Source of the DNA: Lepturacanthus savala
Taxonomy: Eukaryota > Chordata > Actinopteri > Scombriformes > Trichiuridae
Direction: 5' to 3'
NCBI GenBank assembly: GCA_030544235.1
Contig: CM060484.1
Location: 4,103,031-4,167,030 of the forward strand
Length of the DNA: 64,000 bases
Under the pieces are notes generated by a model. That model saw only the letters and a program-made list of their open reading frames with translations, ran no database searches and was not told the DNA's origin. The first letter of the stretch is position 1; each line of letters opens with the position of its first letter. A program made the position numbers and the translations under genes. Shown in pieces: positions 11,732 to 22,764 of this stretch.

Positions 11732-12073
11732 GTACAGAATCTCCACTTTCTATTATTTAAGTCTGAATACACTACTGTTCAATGTATAGAGTGTATTTCT
11801 GGTTAGTTTAAAGTTATCTTCATTGAAAAAAAAACAGTACTTTTCTTTCAAAAATAAGGAAATTCCTAAGTCACCCCAAACATTTGAAAGGTGGTGTATC
11901 TTCATGATGAATCTGTGTATTTGAATCCCATAAAAATGACTATTTATCAGGCCATTGTGGTTGCCACCTCTTCAAATCATGCTTTTACTCACAGACTTTA
12001 TTTACCCCCTTTTTTCCTCTTTATCCCTTTTCTTTTTACATCTTACCTGCCTGTCCTCCCATCTCCCTCTCAG
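11732..12073 (+). other. Intron 26
   Basis: A 342-nt intron ending in a long pyrimidine tract and ctctcag. Nothing else is recognisable. Confidence 0.9.
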
Positions 12074-12214
12074 GGGTCAGTATCTGGTCTATGAAAGGGA
12101 CGACGTGGCGACAGCTAAGCCCCGGGAGTGGAAGAAGTACGACTTCCACTACGACAACGTTCTCTGGGCCTTTCTAACGCTATTTACCGTCTCCACCGGG
12201 GAGGGCTGGCCACT
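12074..12214 (+). CDS. cacna1b: cacna1b exon 27: domain III pore loop and selectivity filter
   Basis: It reads GQYLVYERDDVATAKPREWK, then KYDFHYDNVLWAFLTLFTV and STGEGWP. The glutamate in TGEGW is the domain III residue of the EEEE calcium-selectivity ring. The turret segment VYERDDVATAKPRE is diverged from mammals, as expected for an exposed loop. It ends in phase 2, and the split codon makes Leu where mammals have Met after the filter. Confidence 0.97.
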
Positions 12215-14263
12215 GTGAGTCAGAACAAGCTTCACATCACCTCATCAGCATCTTTTATACATGAAATAATGTCAGCTGGACACTGATTTTGCATGCTGAA
12301 AATAATGTGAGCATGGCCATAGGGAGGAAGGAGGGATACAGCATGTTTTTGGACTGTGGGAGGAAGCCGGAGTACCCGGTGAAAACCCACATAGACACGG
12401 GGAGAACATGCAAACTCCACACAGAAAGGTCCCAGACCCAGGACCAAGGAGGTCTTGAACCTGTGACCTTCTTGCTGTGAGGCAACAGTGCTAACCCCTG
12501 CTCCATGCTCTGCATGTTAGATTTCCCATTAGTGATTTGTTCTGGAATCCACACAGAGCACCTGCAGTTAGACAGTAGCGCACATTAAATCCAACTGATT
12601 TCTCCCAGGCTTAATTACTGTGCATCCCTAAAGACGCAATCAAGGCTCATTGCATAGACATATTCAGCCGTTCTGTTCTGTTCCTGAGCTAAAGTACCAC
12701 CAGATTCATCATCATCTTCATCATTTCTGCCCAGAACCATTGATGGCTGTTTGTGTATTTAATTCATTCTACTTACCTGGCAATGAAAAGTGAATTGGTA
12801 AACTGACTGAGGTTGTCACGATCAACTAAAATCAAACGATTCTAAAAGAGAAATGACAGCATAACATGATGACTCTAAATTATACATTTAGATATACAGT
12901 ATAACCAGTTTTATAGTTCATTTTCAATATTTTCAATGTTTTAGTTTCAATACCTAATCAATCATACCTCTGACACTCTTCCTTCTCTTCCCGAATTTAG
13001 TATTAAATATAACATGTTAATTGATAAAATCTTACATGTTTCCAGTACTTTTTAAGAGTTTAATTTAAGAGAGTAGTGCTGTGCCTGAGTTGTGTTGATG
13101 TGACTGGCTGCAGTGATGGACAGCAGCTCCTTACACATCTACACTGAGAATTTATGATTATAGGTTCCTTCTGTTCTCAGCCTGTTTCCAAGTGTGCATC
13201 TGATAATAAACATACCAAGACTTAGGTCCAACAGTCATTCTAATGCTGCGTTCACGTTGGATGATTAAACAGATTTGTTGCTAAATAGATATCATCTTAT
13301 TGCAAATCTGTCAATCAGAAATTGTGTAATGAGAAATATAGTTTCAACCCAATCATTTTGTAGATTGAAATTGAAATTGCAATTAAAATCCAATCCAATC
13401 AGTATTGGTGTTATGGTGTTTGTGGCGCCTTTCTAAATAAATCTTCTTTCTTGTATTAGATGTAAACAAATCATCATGACAATCATAGTGGTAATTGCAT
13501 TATTCATATGGCTGGTAAAGAGAAATGCATATTTGTTTTATTATTAATCTTTAAACCAGGTGGATATTTAAAATATATAGATATGAAAAATCTGTGTAGA
13601 TAAAATTGGCATAAGAGAATGTAACAGGAGCCTGCTCCATATACAGTGACAAATCATCAGCATAGAGTGACATTTTATGATTTTATGAGTGTTTGACCTT
13701 GTTAAAATGATCTTGTATTTGTCTTAGCCTTTTAGTTAATTGCAAGTTTTGAGTCGATAAAGGAATCCAAAGGGATCCTGGTTTGATAAGTAGATTAGAC
13801 GCTGGATTTGAATTCACTGAAATGCTATTGAACCCTAGTGCAGGCAGTGCTCCAACAGTCTGTCAGAGAGCACACAAGCACTTACACATTTCAGAACAGG
13901 AAAATCAGTGAAGATTATACATTCCAACCCGGGCTCACAAGTGTGCTCCAGCATTGACGAATTCATTCATTTAATAACATAATGCATTCAAATTGACGTC
14001 AGCATGTGGAAACTCTGATATTTAGTCATTTGAGAAGAAATAAAGAGCCTTTTCAGGAGAATTTATGGAAATGAATTGAGACAAGCTGAATAACAGTTGA
14101 GGGATATTTCACCTATGGGAAGACGGCAAAGGAAGGACCTGAAATAATTGAATCTCTAAAGACTTTAAGAGGCATTGCTGAATGCTTCACAGCCTGCTGC
14201 TTATTGCTTATTATGCTACAGGACTGTTTGTGTATGAATCTCCAGTCTTTTCTTTCCTTTCAG
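12215..14263 (+). other. Intron 27
   Basis: A 2.0-kb AT-rich intron with a SINE/LINE-tail fragment at about 12306-12500. I see nothing else that is structured. Confidence 0.88.
12306..12500 (-). mobile_element. Fish SINE/LINE 3'-tail family fragment
   Basis: Read on the minus strand it contains the fish-wide motifs TTAGCACTGTTGCCTCACAG and TTTGCATGTTCTCCCCGTGT, followed by a region about a wrapped-up 'cccacagtcc' boundary. The same family occurs on the plus strand at about 45989-46250. I recognise it as a common teleost interspersed repeat but cannot fix its class without a repeat library. Confidence 0.65.
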
Positions 14264-14465
14264 GGTCCTGAAGCACTCTGTGGACGCCACCTATGAGGAT
14301 AAGGGTCCAAGCCCAGGGTTCCGCATGGAGACGTCAATCTTCTACGTGGTCTACTTTGTGGTGTTCCCTTTCTTCTTCGTGAACATATTCGTGGCTTTGA
14401 TCATCATCACATTCCAAGAGCAGGGAGACAAGGCTATGTCTGAGTGTAGCCTGGAGAAGAATGAG
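14264..14465 (+). CDS. cacna1b: cacna1b exon 28: domain III post-filter loop and S6
   Basis: It encodes VLKHSVDATYEDKGPSPGFR, MET, and the S6 helix SIFYVVYFVVFPFFFVNIF followed by VALIIITFQEQGDK, then AMSECSLEKNE. SECSLEKNE is the Cav2.2 form (Cav2.1 has EEYSLEKNE). The GPSPG stretch in the outer pore region is kept. The donor after AAT GAG is gtggga. Confidence 0.97.
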
Positions 14466-14980
14466 GTGGGAGAGTGTTTCTTTCCCCCCTCCCTCCATGC
14501 AACTAGAACACACACTGATTATTCCCGCAGAAGCTCCAGTTTCTAGAAATGTTTGTCTCTTGCGTCACAAATGTTTTCTTCATTAGAAATCGGAGCACAT
14601 GGTGAGCCACTTCTTAAAAATCGCTTCCAGCCAAATGATGTCTACCTATCTACATGATTTACAATAACCTCAAACAATACAAAGCCCTGAAATAACGAAA
14701 CCAGCAGGGCTTATTTTCTCTGTTCTCTTCATCTCCACTTCACAGGGACTTTGTTAAATTCATGCTGTTTTGAGTCTGTAAAGTATTGGCTGGTGATCAG
14801 AGGACTCTGATTTATAGTCTCATCTTTTGATACCATAAGATACTGTCGGGAACCCTCTTCTTGGCGAGCCAGTTGTGTTTCATGGTTTAAAAATGTAATT
14901 CCTTCTATGGTGAAATGTGTCAAAGTTCCTGTATCGGGAAAGGTTCACGCACAATGTGGTTTTGCTTTGTCTTCAAACAG
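14466..14980 (+). other. Intron 28
   Basis: A 515-nt AT-rich intron with donor gtggga and acceptor cttcaaacag. No other feature is seen. Confidence 0.9.
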
Positions 14981-15145
14981 AGGGCCTGCATCGATTTCGC
15001 CATCAACGCCAAACCACTGACCAGATACATGCCAGAGAACAAGCAGTCCTTCCAGTACAAGATGTGGAAATTCGTAGTGTCCCCTCCATTCGAGTACGCC
15101 ATCATGACTCTAATCGCCCTCAACACAGTTGTGCTGATGATGAAG
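14981..15145 (+). CDS. cacna1b: cacna1b exon 29: III-IV linker and domain IV S1
   Basis: This 55-codon phase-0 exon reads RACIDFAINAKPLTRYMPEN, KQSFQYKMWKFVVSPPFEY and AIMTLIALNTVVLMMK. The III-IV linker is almost identical across Cav2 channels, and the hydrophobic end is IVS1. The donor is gtcagt. Confidence 0.97.
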
Positions 15146-16336
15146 GTCAGTGATTTCTCCTGCAAATGAGACAAAGTGACAACTCCTATTATCTCGGCCA
15201 GAAAAGCATTGGCGGCTCAGTGCTACTTATCTAGTTCCCAGTGTGATACAGCACGCTGATAAAATATTTATGAAATAATTGCAGAAGCTGTTTCCATAAA
15301 TCTGTAGCATTTAATAATTTAGTTCTTAAGGCAGAGATGCAATTAGGATGACAGCTCTGGTCCTAGAGACATGGTCAACAATTAAAAAGTCAGACACCAC
15401 CACCAGTCACCACACCGACTCTTCTTCTAAAACATGCTTGCTGCTATCAGAGAGAAGTGCTGTTGCCCTGGCAGCATGGAAGTAACGTCTTACATAAGTA
15501 ATATATTACTGTAACACATTGATTTTTGCTGTAATACAGTATAGTAAGGCATTACCGGAAAAGAATGGTCATATTGTACTTGATACAAATGTCGTAATGT
15601 GCATTACAATGTGTTTTTAACCAGGATTGAAGTGGTCTTTGTTTGTTTTTCTTCATACAAATTTGCTAAAATCACTGCAAAATCATCAGCAATGAAATAT
15701 CCGTGCACAAAATGTTTTACTTCCTTTTCCTTTTGACAGAAGATGGAGATGAGTGAACCTGCAGAAATGTTGTATAGCACATTCTCCAGATGGACATACG
15801 CTTGTTACTTTATATTTGTGAAACATAAGGATTTGAAGAACATCGTAGTCAAATGCACTTTGTGTGCTCAACCTAAAGAAGTGTCCACTTCCTGAAATAG
15901 CAGCAGTAATTTAACATTTACAGAGGAGCCATAGTAACATGAAGTTGGCAAGGAAGCAAGTAGAGCATGAGAGTGGAGATAAAACCACAAAACAGACAAA
16001 AAGTTTAGTGTTTAGTGTTTGTATCAAAGTTCTATTGCTTAAAAAAATATTTTTTTTATTGAAGTAAATAAATATGGGTTGAAATTGACCCGTAACACCA
16101 CAGATGTTATATATAATAATATTAAAATAAAAATAAATAAATAAAAGTATTAAAGAGATTAACATAATGGATGGAAACAGCAAACTACCATAAGAGGAAA
16201 ATTGAATAGAAATGACCTGTATTGTGTCTTGGTTGCATTTACAATTGTATTGTTTTATATTCATATAACTATCTGATCCCACTGCAACTCTTCCCATCAG
16301 CAGATTTATTCAGTGTATTTTTCCTTCTCTCCTCAG
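15146..16336 (+). other. Intron 29
   Basis: A 1.2-kb AT-rich intron. A segment at about 16009-16105 matches the interior of the repeat near 38.1 kb. The rest shows nothing I can name. Confidence 0.85.
16009..16105 (+). repeat. Dispersed repeat, fragment shared with 38.1 kb
   Basis: It shares TTGTATCAAAGTTCTATTG and TTTTATTGAAGTAAATAAAT with 38118-38195. It ends in GACCCGTAACAC, resembling the reverse of the TGTTAGGGTCGACCC terminus at 37833, so it may be the right end of the same TTAA-type element family. Confidence 0.5.
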
Positions 16337-16447
16337 TTCTATAAAGCTCCAGAACTGTACGACAACATGCTGAAATACCTGAACATCATCTTCACAGCCC
16401 TCTTCACACTGGAGTGCATCCTCAAAATTATCGCCTTCGGTCCACTG
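16337..16447 (+). CDS. cacna1b: cacna1b exon 30: domain IV S1-S2 and S2
   Basis: A 37-codon exon that reads FYKAPELYDNMLKYLNIIF, then TALFTLECILKIIAFGPL. The glutamate in FTLECILK is the S2 countercharge. FYKAPELYD is the short extracellular S1-S2 loop, slightly different from the mammalian FYDAPYEYE form. The acceptor is cctcag and the donor gtgagc. Confidence 0.97.
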
Positions 16448-18089
16448 GTGAGCTGTCGAGACCATATGCTGCGCTGCTTTCTGCAAACACACATTCAATT
16501 ATTCACTATTGTGTTGTTTTCCTGTTTTCACACATGAGGGAAAATGTCTTTTTGGATGACTATTAGTTGAAGAGTGTTATTTTAATTGTGCATAAGTATA
16601 GTATATTCAGGGCCTAATCAACTAAAGGGTGTAGAAACGTGTGCATTTGCAAACAAATGTACAAACTGATCTAAAAACAGTGTACAATGATGATTGCGTC
16701 TTTTTAAATATGCAAAATAACACACCTTATCCGGTTAGTACTTCCCTCAATGAATATGCAAAATAGGGGTGTTTACACAGTGTGTGCAAAATACTGGGAG
16801 GAGAAAATGTAAATAGATTAATGTAGTACACACACTGTGATGTATTAAGTCTGAATGCAATTTCTGTAATGGAGACAGCGTCTGAATTTAATATGTTTCA
16901 AGGGAAGGTGCAATTGGCCCCGGAGACATATAGATTTAATAATTTTATCAATATGGCTATTATCCTATTCCTACTCAAGGTCACAGGTGGGAGGAGAGGC
17001 ACACTTCAATTAAACACTCTCCAACCAAAATGAATAGTTCATTTGCAAAGCAGGAAGTCAGTGATTTATTCTTACAGTATCTGCTCTACATGACTATTTA
17101 TAATGTATGGAAAGCTTCTTCTTCTACAGCACCTGAAGGCAACAGGGCTGATATGTTAATAGATCTGCAGCCAGGCCAGAGCACAGTGCTGTTACGCATG
17201 GTTGTTCACTCTATTTACCTTCATTTAACCCATTTACAGCTTCATATTCAGGAGCCATCAGGTTAGCAGGGTTTTATTTCCAGTTTAAAAGAAAATCAAA
17301 TCATATAATCATACTCTATTGTCTTCATAAAAGTAGCTTCTCATGATTTATCCTTGAAACAAACAAATTGTGTTGTGTAACATTAATTATTAAACTGTGT
17401 GACCAGGTACGAGGAGAAATACATTATAATAATTACTGAAATAACATCAGTCTGATATAATCATATCAACAGCATTAACAATATTGATTTTTTATTGTCA
17501 TAACTAACTGATGAAAGCAGCTCCTCCATCTGTCTTTGTCTACATATTTGTAGTGATGTGTGTTCATGTCGTGATGCTCTGAATTATCCTTACCCAACTC
17601 ATCAAGTCCAAACTCTGTGGAACCATTAACACCCAAAACTCTGCTTTAAATCCTGCAATATCCACCACGTTTGCAAGCACAATCAGTTAGAATACACCAA
17701 ATTATTACTTTTAATTTGAGCTCTCAATCAATCCCACTTGTTTTATTATGTTTAACATGTCAAAAAAACAAAAAGTCAAAGGTGCAGTGCGGTGTTTTAG
17801 GTTTCTAGGTAAGGAATGAGGAGGCTAAACTAGAAGAGCGTGCAAAAAAATAAATCTTCAACCAACATGGAGCCATCTGGCCTGCAGCAAGGCATTCCAT
17901 CTCCACCTCACTTCCATTTATTAAATAGCTTTTCTCACACACCACTTACCTCCACCTGTTTTAGCAGTTAACACCAGATCCAGGGATTGGGTCTGCACCT
18001 GCTGCTATAAACACTCATCTCTTCAGACTGATGCTGCTGCAGCACCTCTGGCCCCAGGAACTGGATGTTTGATCAGTTTGAAGGGATCA

Positions 18090-18290
18090 ATTTAGTTTTA
18101 GTCTTAGTCTTGTGTCCATATTCATGGACGTATATTCATTTTAGCCGTATTTAGTCAACTTGTATTCTTTTTTGTTGAAGTCCTGGCATTTTAATCTGAT
18201 TTTAGTCAAAGAAAATCCAAAGTATTTTAGTCTACTTTTAGTCAATAGTCTTCCTTTAGTCTTTGACAGCAGGTTGATATTCATGTTAAT
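18090..18290 (+). repeat. TTTTAGTC-rich dispersed repeat
   Basis: TTTTAGTC-type words recur every 15-40 bases (TTAGTTTTAGTCTTAGTC, TTTTAGTCAA, TTTTAGTCTAC). I associate this composition with a DNA-transposon-derived repeat common in fish, but I cannot assign the family. Confidence 0.4.
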
Positions 18291-18541
18291 CAAAATTATT
18301 CTAGGCAGGTATCTGTAACAATAGGAATTATTGTTAGGAACCTTTGTTTAGTTCAGTGTGACACACGGACATGTTTTGAAGTGACACTACTGGAGTTACT
18401 GGACCGAGCTGAATGTTCCCGACACGCTAAAAGTTTAATAAATCGTGTGACCCAGCAGGTTAAAACAGTAGCAGAGAGTAGCTTCTTGTGATGACATAAC
18501 AGATGTTGCCGCATTTAGTGCTGGCAGCACTGGTGGATGGT

Positions 18542-18542
<1 letters not shown>

Positions 18543-18585
<43 letters not shown>
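18543..18585 (+). repeat. (CA)21 microsatellite
   Basis: A perfect CA run of 43 bases, about 690 bases before exon 31. It is complementary to the TG run at 18904-18952. Confidence 0.95.
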
Positions 18586-18587
<2 letters not shown>

Positions 18588-18903
18588 CTGGCAGCATCTC
18601 TGCTGGAGGAGAAATACAAATGATGCACATCCAGTGAAGGCACTTTTTTGATTGTAATTTAAAAGTCTGTGACAAAAAAAGAAAGAGGTTTATTAAGTTT
18701 TTATTTAATAAAGTAGATTTGATCTCATCTTATTTCTTCAACAAAACATATTGTGTTAATTTTGTCACAGCCAGTGGTTAAAGGCATTGATTTTTGCCTA
18801 ATTTTCATCATGAAAACCCATCATTGATGAATATATTTCATCTAGTCTTGTCTGGATCCAGGCTGCTGTTTATGTAGTTTATGTAGGGGACTATGTCAGT
18901 ATT

Positions 18904-18916
18904 TGTGTGTGTGTGT

Positions 18917-18952
<36 letters not shown>
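18904..18952 (+). repeat. (TG)n microsatellite, nearly perfect
   Basis: A TG run of about 49 bases with a single GGG interruption near 18918, ending about 320 bases before exon 31. Confidence 0.95.
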
Positions 18953-18954
<2 letters not shown>

Positions 18955-19270
18955 TCTACATGAATTTATCAATTTCTGTGTTATAGTGTATCAGTGTTGT
19001 GTGTCTTTTTTGTGATATTTCAATCTACACTCTAGGAACAAATTTTGTGTACCCCTACAACTTTAGCATTTACACATCTCTTATGAACTGTAGCCTGTGC
19101 AGTAGAATTTCAAGAAATAGGTTGATTGAAAAAAAAAAGTCACCTGTCTGATTCTTTTTCATAATACAAGGTACAGAAAGAAAAAGTGCAACATTTTCAC
19201 ATTTATAATGAGCTCTCTCTATATGTCTATATGTCCAGCCTAATTGATCTGGTCTCTCTTTGCATTGTAG

Positions 19271-19354
19271 AACTACCTGAAAGCAGCCTGGAATGTGTTT
19301 GACTTTGTGACTGTGCTGGGAAGCATAACAGACATCTTGGTCACAGAGAACAAG
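19271..19354 (+). CDS. cacna1b: cacna1b exon 31: domain IV S3
   Basis: A 28-codon phase-0 exon reading NYLKAAWNVFDFVTVLGSIT, then DILVTENK. NVFDFVTV carries the S3 aspartate and TENK starts the extracellular S3-S4 loop. In mammals the optional e31a (Glu-Thr) is inserted right after this exon. The donor is gtaagc. Confidence 0.97.
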
Positions 19355-21196
19355 GTAAGCGCTGCAGCCATCAGGGCCGTCGCTGTGACATCACACCAGC
19401 ATCTCATGGGGCAGTTTACATGAGTTACAGCAGGCGAGAGTGCATGTCATAGCTGCAGCAGCAGCTCCACTGGTGCAGGGCAGCATGCATGCAAAACAGT
19501 TCATATATGTGATAGTGTGGGAATATAATCTAGGCCCTATAAATCTTGAAATATTCTCTGTGGCATTTTTATTTTGCATGAGCAGTTTCAGGTAAATTGG
19601 GTTTAGTTTGATTTGTCATGCCAGGCTACTTACCATGCACATTATTATAATTGAAGTATTGTCTTCTCACCCACAATAGAAACCATAATGTAACCAAATC
19701 ATCTGTTTATCGGCCATTATATCGAGAGTTTAAAATCCTTTTTTCTGAAGAGGCTGGGACCCCCAAACCTTAAAAGGCCCATTTTAACTGATATCACCCT
19801 ACATATAGTTTATAGTCTAGAAAATAGTGGAAACCTATTTTTGAAGATGTTTAGTTTACAAAGAATCACACTGATTTGTTTTATTAAAAATGTGTCTTTT
19901 GTACATTTTCTTGCAATCTGCTTCAGCTTCACAGTCACGGATGTCTAAGTCATGCTTCGCTGTGCTCTCACTGTCTCAGTCCTCAAATTAAAAGCTCAGC
20001 CGAGCAAAAAGTAAAATGACGGAAATCAATACAATAAATGAAAACAAAAATCAATACATAAAACAAAGGCAGCTGCAGGGCAACAGGAGTAATGTTGCTG
20101 CTGCTACTTTCCTCCGTTAAATTAGACCGTATGAAAAATGGAAAAGGGATTTGATGGTGGTGATAGAGGACTGAGGCACTTCACTGGAGCTTTCTCTGTG
20201 GCAAAGTGGCTTTTTCTCTGTATGTGGTTTTCTCTTCATGTGATCATTAGTCTTCTTTTCTGTCTCCTTTTCTCTGGCTTTCCTTCTGTTTTTTTTCCTC
20301 TTTCCATCCTCTGCTGTCTTTTCCTGGCGCCTGTGCCCTCACTCTGCCCCTTCTGTCACATTTGACACCTCTAGACGGTAAGTGGCTTTTCTTGTCGGCT
20401 GCTGATTTTGGCACACAACCATCTCGAGCAATTACAGGTGTGAGTTGCAAGCTCTGATGTTTTAGTTGTGCACTGGAAAAATGTTAGCCTTGTTCAACAA
20501 GTCATTTATATAAGTGCGTTGGCTGAATTTAAGCTACTCAGCCAATGCCGCTTTACTTGAATTTAATTGGTTTGTGTTTCGACGAGATGACATTATCACC
20601 CCTGATATGCTTTTCTGCTTGTTAAAAACAATCTTTAACAGACTCAATTACTTGTTAAAACTGATATTTTTTATCATCACTTTGAATCGAGTAGTGAGAT
20701 GAAAAACACTTCATGTTTTGTATTATGGCACATTTAGTATGAACAGGTTAGATTAGCCAGTTTCATTTATTCTGTGTTTTTGCAGCATATTTTATTCATG
20801 TCTGGATTTTATTTTTAAATTAATTTTAATCAGGGTTACACAGAATTTGTTTTGCAGAGTAATAATGCATGTAAATAGAATCGTAGTTTGTTCTCTATTT
20901 CTAAAGGGAGCTGATGTCATTTTTTTTGCTGAGATTCATGCAAAGAGGAGTCGTTAAAGGTCCATTATCATCCACTTTTCCAGGGTTTTATTTAAAGTTT
21001 TAAATAATCCCTAACAAGAGCTTCTCCCCTGAGCTCCAGAAAGAATATCTATATGAGTTTGATAACATTACCCAGTGTAAGCTGCTGGTCATACCAGACC
21101 CAGTACAGATTCAGCAGCAGTCACATAGTAAAGCTTTTACTCTCTTTAATCTGGGTTTATCATAATATTTACAGAGTATTTTTTTTCCTCTCTCAG
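19355..21196 (+). other. Intron 31 (hosts candidate e31a)
   Basis: A 1.8-kb intron with two TGCATG-type motifs at 19441 and about 19486. An extended pyrimidine-rich stretch (about 20245-20373) leads to the 3-nt microexon candidate. The rest is AT-rich with no other exon. Confidence 0.85.
20375..20377 (+). CDS. cacna1b: Candidate 3-nt microexon (ACG, Thr), e31a counterpart
   Basis: The bases ACG stand between ttgacacctctag and gtaagt, a near-ideal donor. About 130 bases of almost pure pyrimidine precede it. Both neighbouring exons meet in phase 0, so inclusion adds one Thr between TENK and DKMINL in the IVS3-S4 loop. Mammalian e31a is a six-base exon (Glu-Thr) at the same junction, giving TEIA-ET-NNFINL. 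No AG is present that would allow a six-base version here. Transcript evidence would be decisive; otherwise this could be a decayed e31a or a chance match. Confidence 0.5.
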
Positions 21197-21313
21197 GACA
21201 AGATGATAAACCTGAGTTTCCTGAGGCTGTTCAGAGCGGCTCGCCTCATCAAGCTGCTGCGGCAGGGCTACACCATCCGCATCCTGCTGTGGACCTTTGT
21301 TCAGTCCTTCAAG
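21197..21313 (+). CDS. cacna1b: cacna1b exon 32: domain IV S4 voltage sensor
   Basis: A 39-codon exon reading DKMINLSFLRLFRAARLIKL, then LRQGYTIRILLWTFVQSFK. The Arg/Lys positions in FLRLFRAARLIKLLRQG are the domain IV gating charges. The first three residues differ from the mammalian NNF. A CA repeat starts eight bases after the exon. Confidence 0.97.
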
Positions 21314-21316
21314 GTG

Positions 21317-21321
<5 letters not shown>

Positions 21322-21360
<39 letters not shown>
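21322..21360 (+). repeat. (AC)n tract abutting the exon 32 donor
   Basis: A perfect 39-base AC run that starts eight bases after the last exon base, directly beside gtgagc. CA repeats at this position are known binding sites for hnRNP L in other genes. Confidence 0.95.
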
Positions 21361-21365
<5 letters not shown>

Positions 21366-21402
21366 ACAGAGAAAGTAGGGTATGTGCCTCTTGACATGCA
21401 TG

Positions 21403-21690
21403 TACACTACCATCCAAAATGTTGGAGTTACAAATAATGATTTGTATTTTTAATCATATCCCTTTTCCCTTCAAACTTTCCTTTTGTCAAAGGAAGGTCA
21501 GTTTTCTATCTTCTCTAAGCAGCTAAACTGTTTCCAGCTGTGCTAACATGTTAGCATCAAGGGTTTTCTAATCATCCATTAACCTTCTGATGCAATGAGC
21601 AAACACATTAATCCATTAGAACATTGGATTGATAGTTGCTGGAAATGGGTCTCTATACACCTATGTAGATATTGCACAAAAAAAATACAT
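21403..21690 (+). mobile_element. Tc1/mariner-type MITE fragment, copy 1
   Basis: It begins CACTACCATCCAAAATGTTG, like the CACTACCGGTCAAAAGTTTG termini of fish Tc1 relatives. It shares about 180 bases with 36413-36740, including AACATGTTAGCATCAAGGGT and TCTATACACCTATGTAGATA. No transposase frame is present. Confidence 0.65.
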
Positions 21691-22292
21691 TTATCACACT
21701 AGCAATGTATAGAGTGTTTTGAAGTTTTGAACATGCATTTAAAAAAAATATAATATTAAGATTAACACAATTATTTGAGTTTCTTGACTGTCATATAAAC
21801 ACACGGAGTGAATAGGGAGCTCAAAGCATCCAGAGAAAGCGTAGGCCTCCTTTGTTACTGTACAACAAAACAAAGTCAATAGATCTCAGCAGAGAGCAGT
21901 TGGGATTTCACACAATACTGGTTTGCTCTGTAAATCCCTTGGGACAAGTTAAGTTTAATGTGGAGCACCAGGCCACAGCCCGGGGAATTTATAGCGGGTT
22001 TAATGTCAGCGGTGAGAGCTTTTAAGCCCAATGAAATTGGACAGTAGAGTGTTTAAAAGGTGGCTATTTAATTACAACAAATGTTTGCCTCCTCCTCCAC
22101 GCTGTGATATAAATAGCTGGTTTAAGTAACTGCAGGTCAGGTTGAGCTCTCACATTCTTAAACAACACTGTAAAAATCTTAGAAAGGTGCTAGTCCTCCA
22201 CGGACGATCAGATCTACATGCATGCAAGGAAAGAGGAAGACATCAGAAAAGAAGCAGAGTACTGAAGTGTGTATTTGTGTGTTTGTTTCCAG

Positions 22293-22358
22293 GCCTTGCC
22301 TTACGTTTGCCTGCTCATTGCCATGCTGTTCTTCATCTATGCCATCATTGGGATGCAG
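22293..22358 (+). CDS. cacna1b: cacna1b exon 33: domain IV S5
   Basis: A 22-codon phase-0 exon reading ALPYVCLLIAMLFFIYAIIG, then MQ. It is identical to the S5 helix that mammalian Cav2.1 and Cav2.2 share. The acceptor is tttccag and the donor gtaagt. Confidence 0.97.
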
Positions 22359-22750
22359 GTAAGTTGTGACCAATGATTGTATGTAATGCATTTAAACCAG
22401 GTTGCACATTTTAAGCTTTAAGACCATTTTGTAGTTTTCATTACTTTCAGACACTTTTTGTTTGCTGCTCTTTTACTGGTTCTTTATACCATCACTTCAA
22501 GACACTTATTCACTTAATATTGTCATTAAGATTTACACAAATAAAACACAGTCCTCATGAAAGCCACATGTACTTTTTGGATTTTGTTTCTGACGTATCA
22601 GCTTTTTACTAGATGCTGATAACTAGCTGCTGCCTTTCAGAAAACCTCAGGTTTTAGGGCTTCTTTTCCAAATCACCCATAGGTGTTTTTTAAGTAGGCC
22701 TCAGGCCTAAATGGGTTAAAGTGGGTGAAATGACTGAAAGCTAAAACATC

Positions 22751-22764
22751 GCCCCCTGCTGGCT
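22751..22764 (-). promoter_or_regulatory. CTCF-core-like site 1
   Basis: The plus strand reads GCCCCCTGCTGGCT; its complement AGCCAGCAGGGGGC carries the core CCAGCAGGGGGC. The core matches the CTCF consensus without mismatch. The same word also occurs in common fish repeats, so occupancy is uncertain. Confidence 0.4.

Larger units (their letters stand above)
16448..19270 (+). other. Intron 30
   Basis: A 2.8-kb AT-rich intron. A TTTAGTC-rich repeat lies at about 18090-18290. A (CA)21 tract at 18543-18585 and a (TG)24 tract at 18904-18952 face each other upstream of exon 31. The remainder is unremarkable. Confidence 0.85.
21314..22292 (+). other. Intron 32
   Basis: A 979-nt intron with the AC tract at its start and a dispersed Tc1-type repeat fragment at about 21403-21690. 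Nothing else is supported. Confidence 0.88.

Noticed and set aside
15911..16297. A 128-residue minus-strand open frame in intron 29
   Set aside because: AT-rich, Ile/Phe/Leu-biased, no domain, and overlaps a dispersed repeat.
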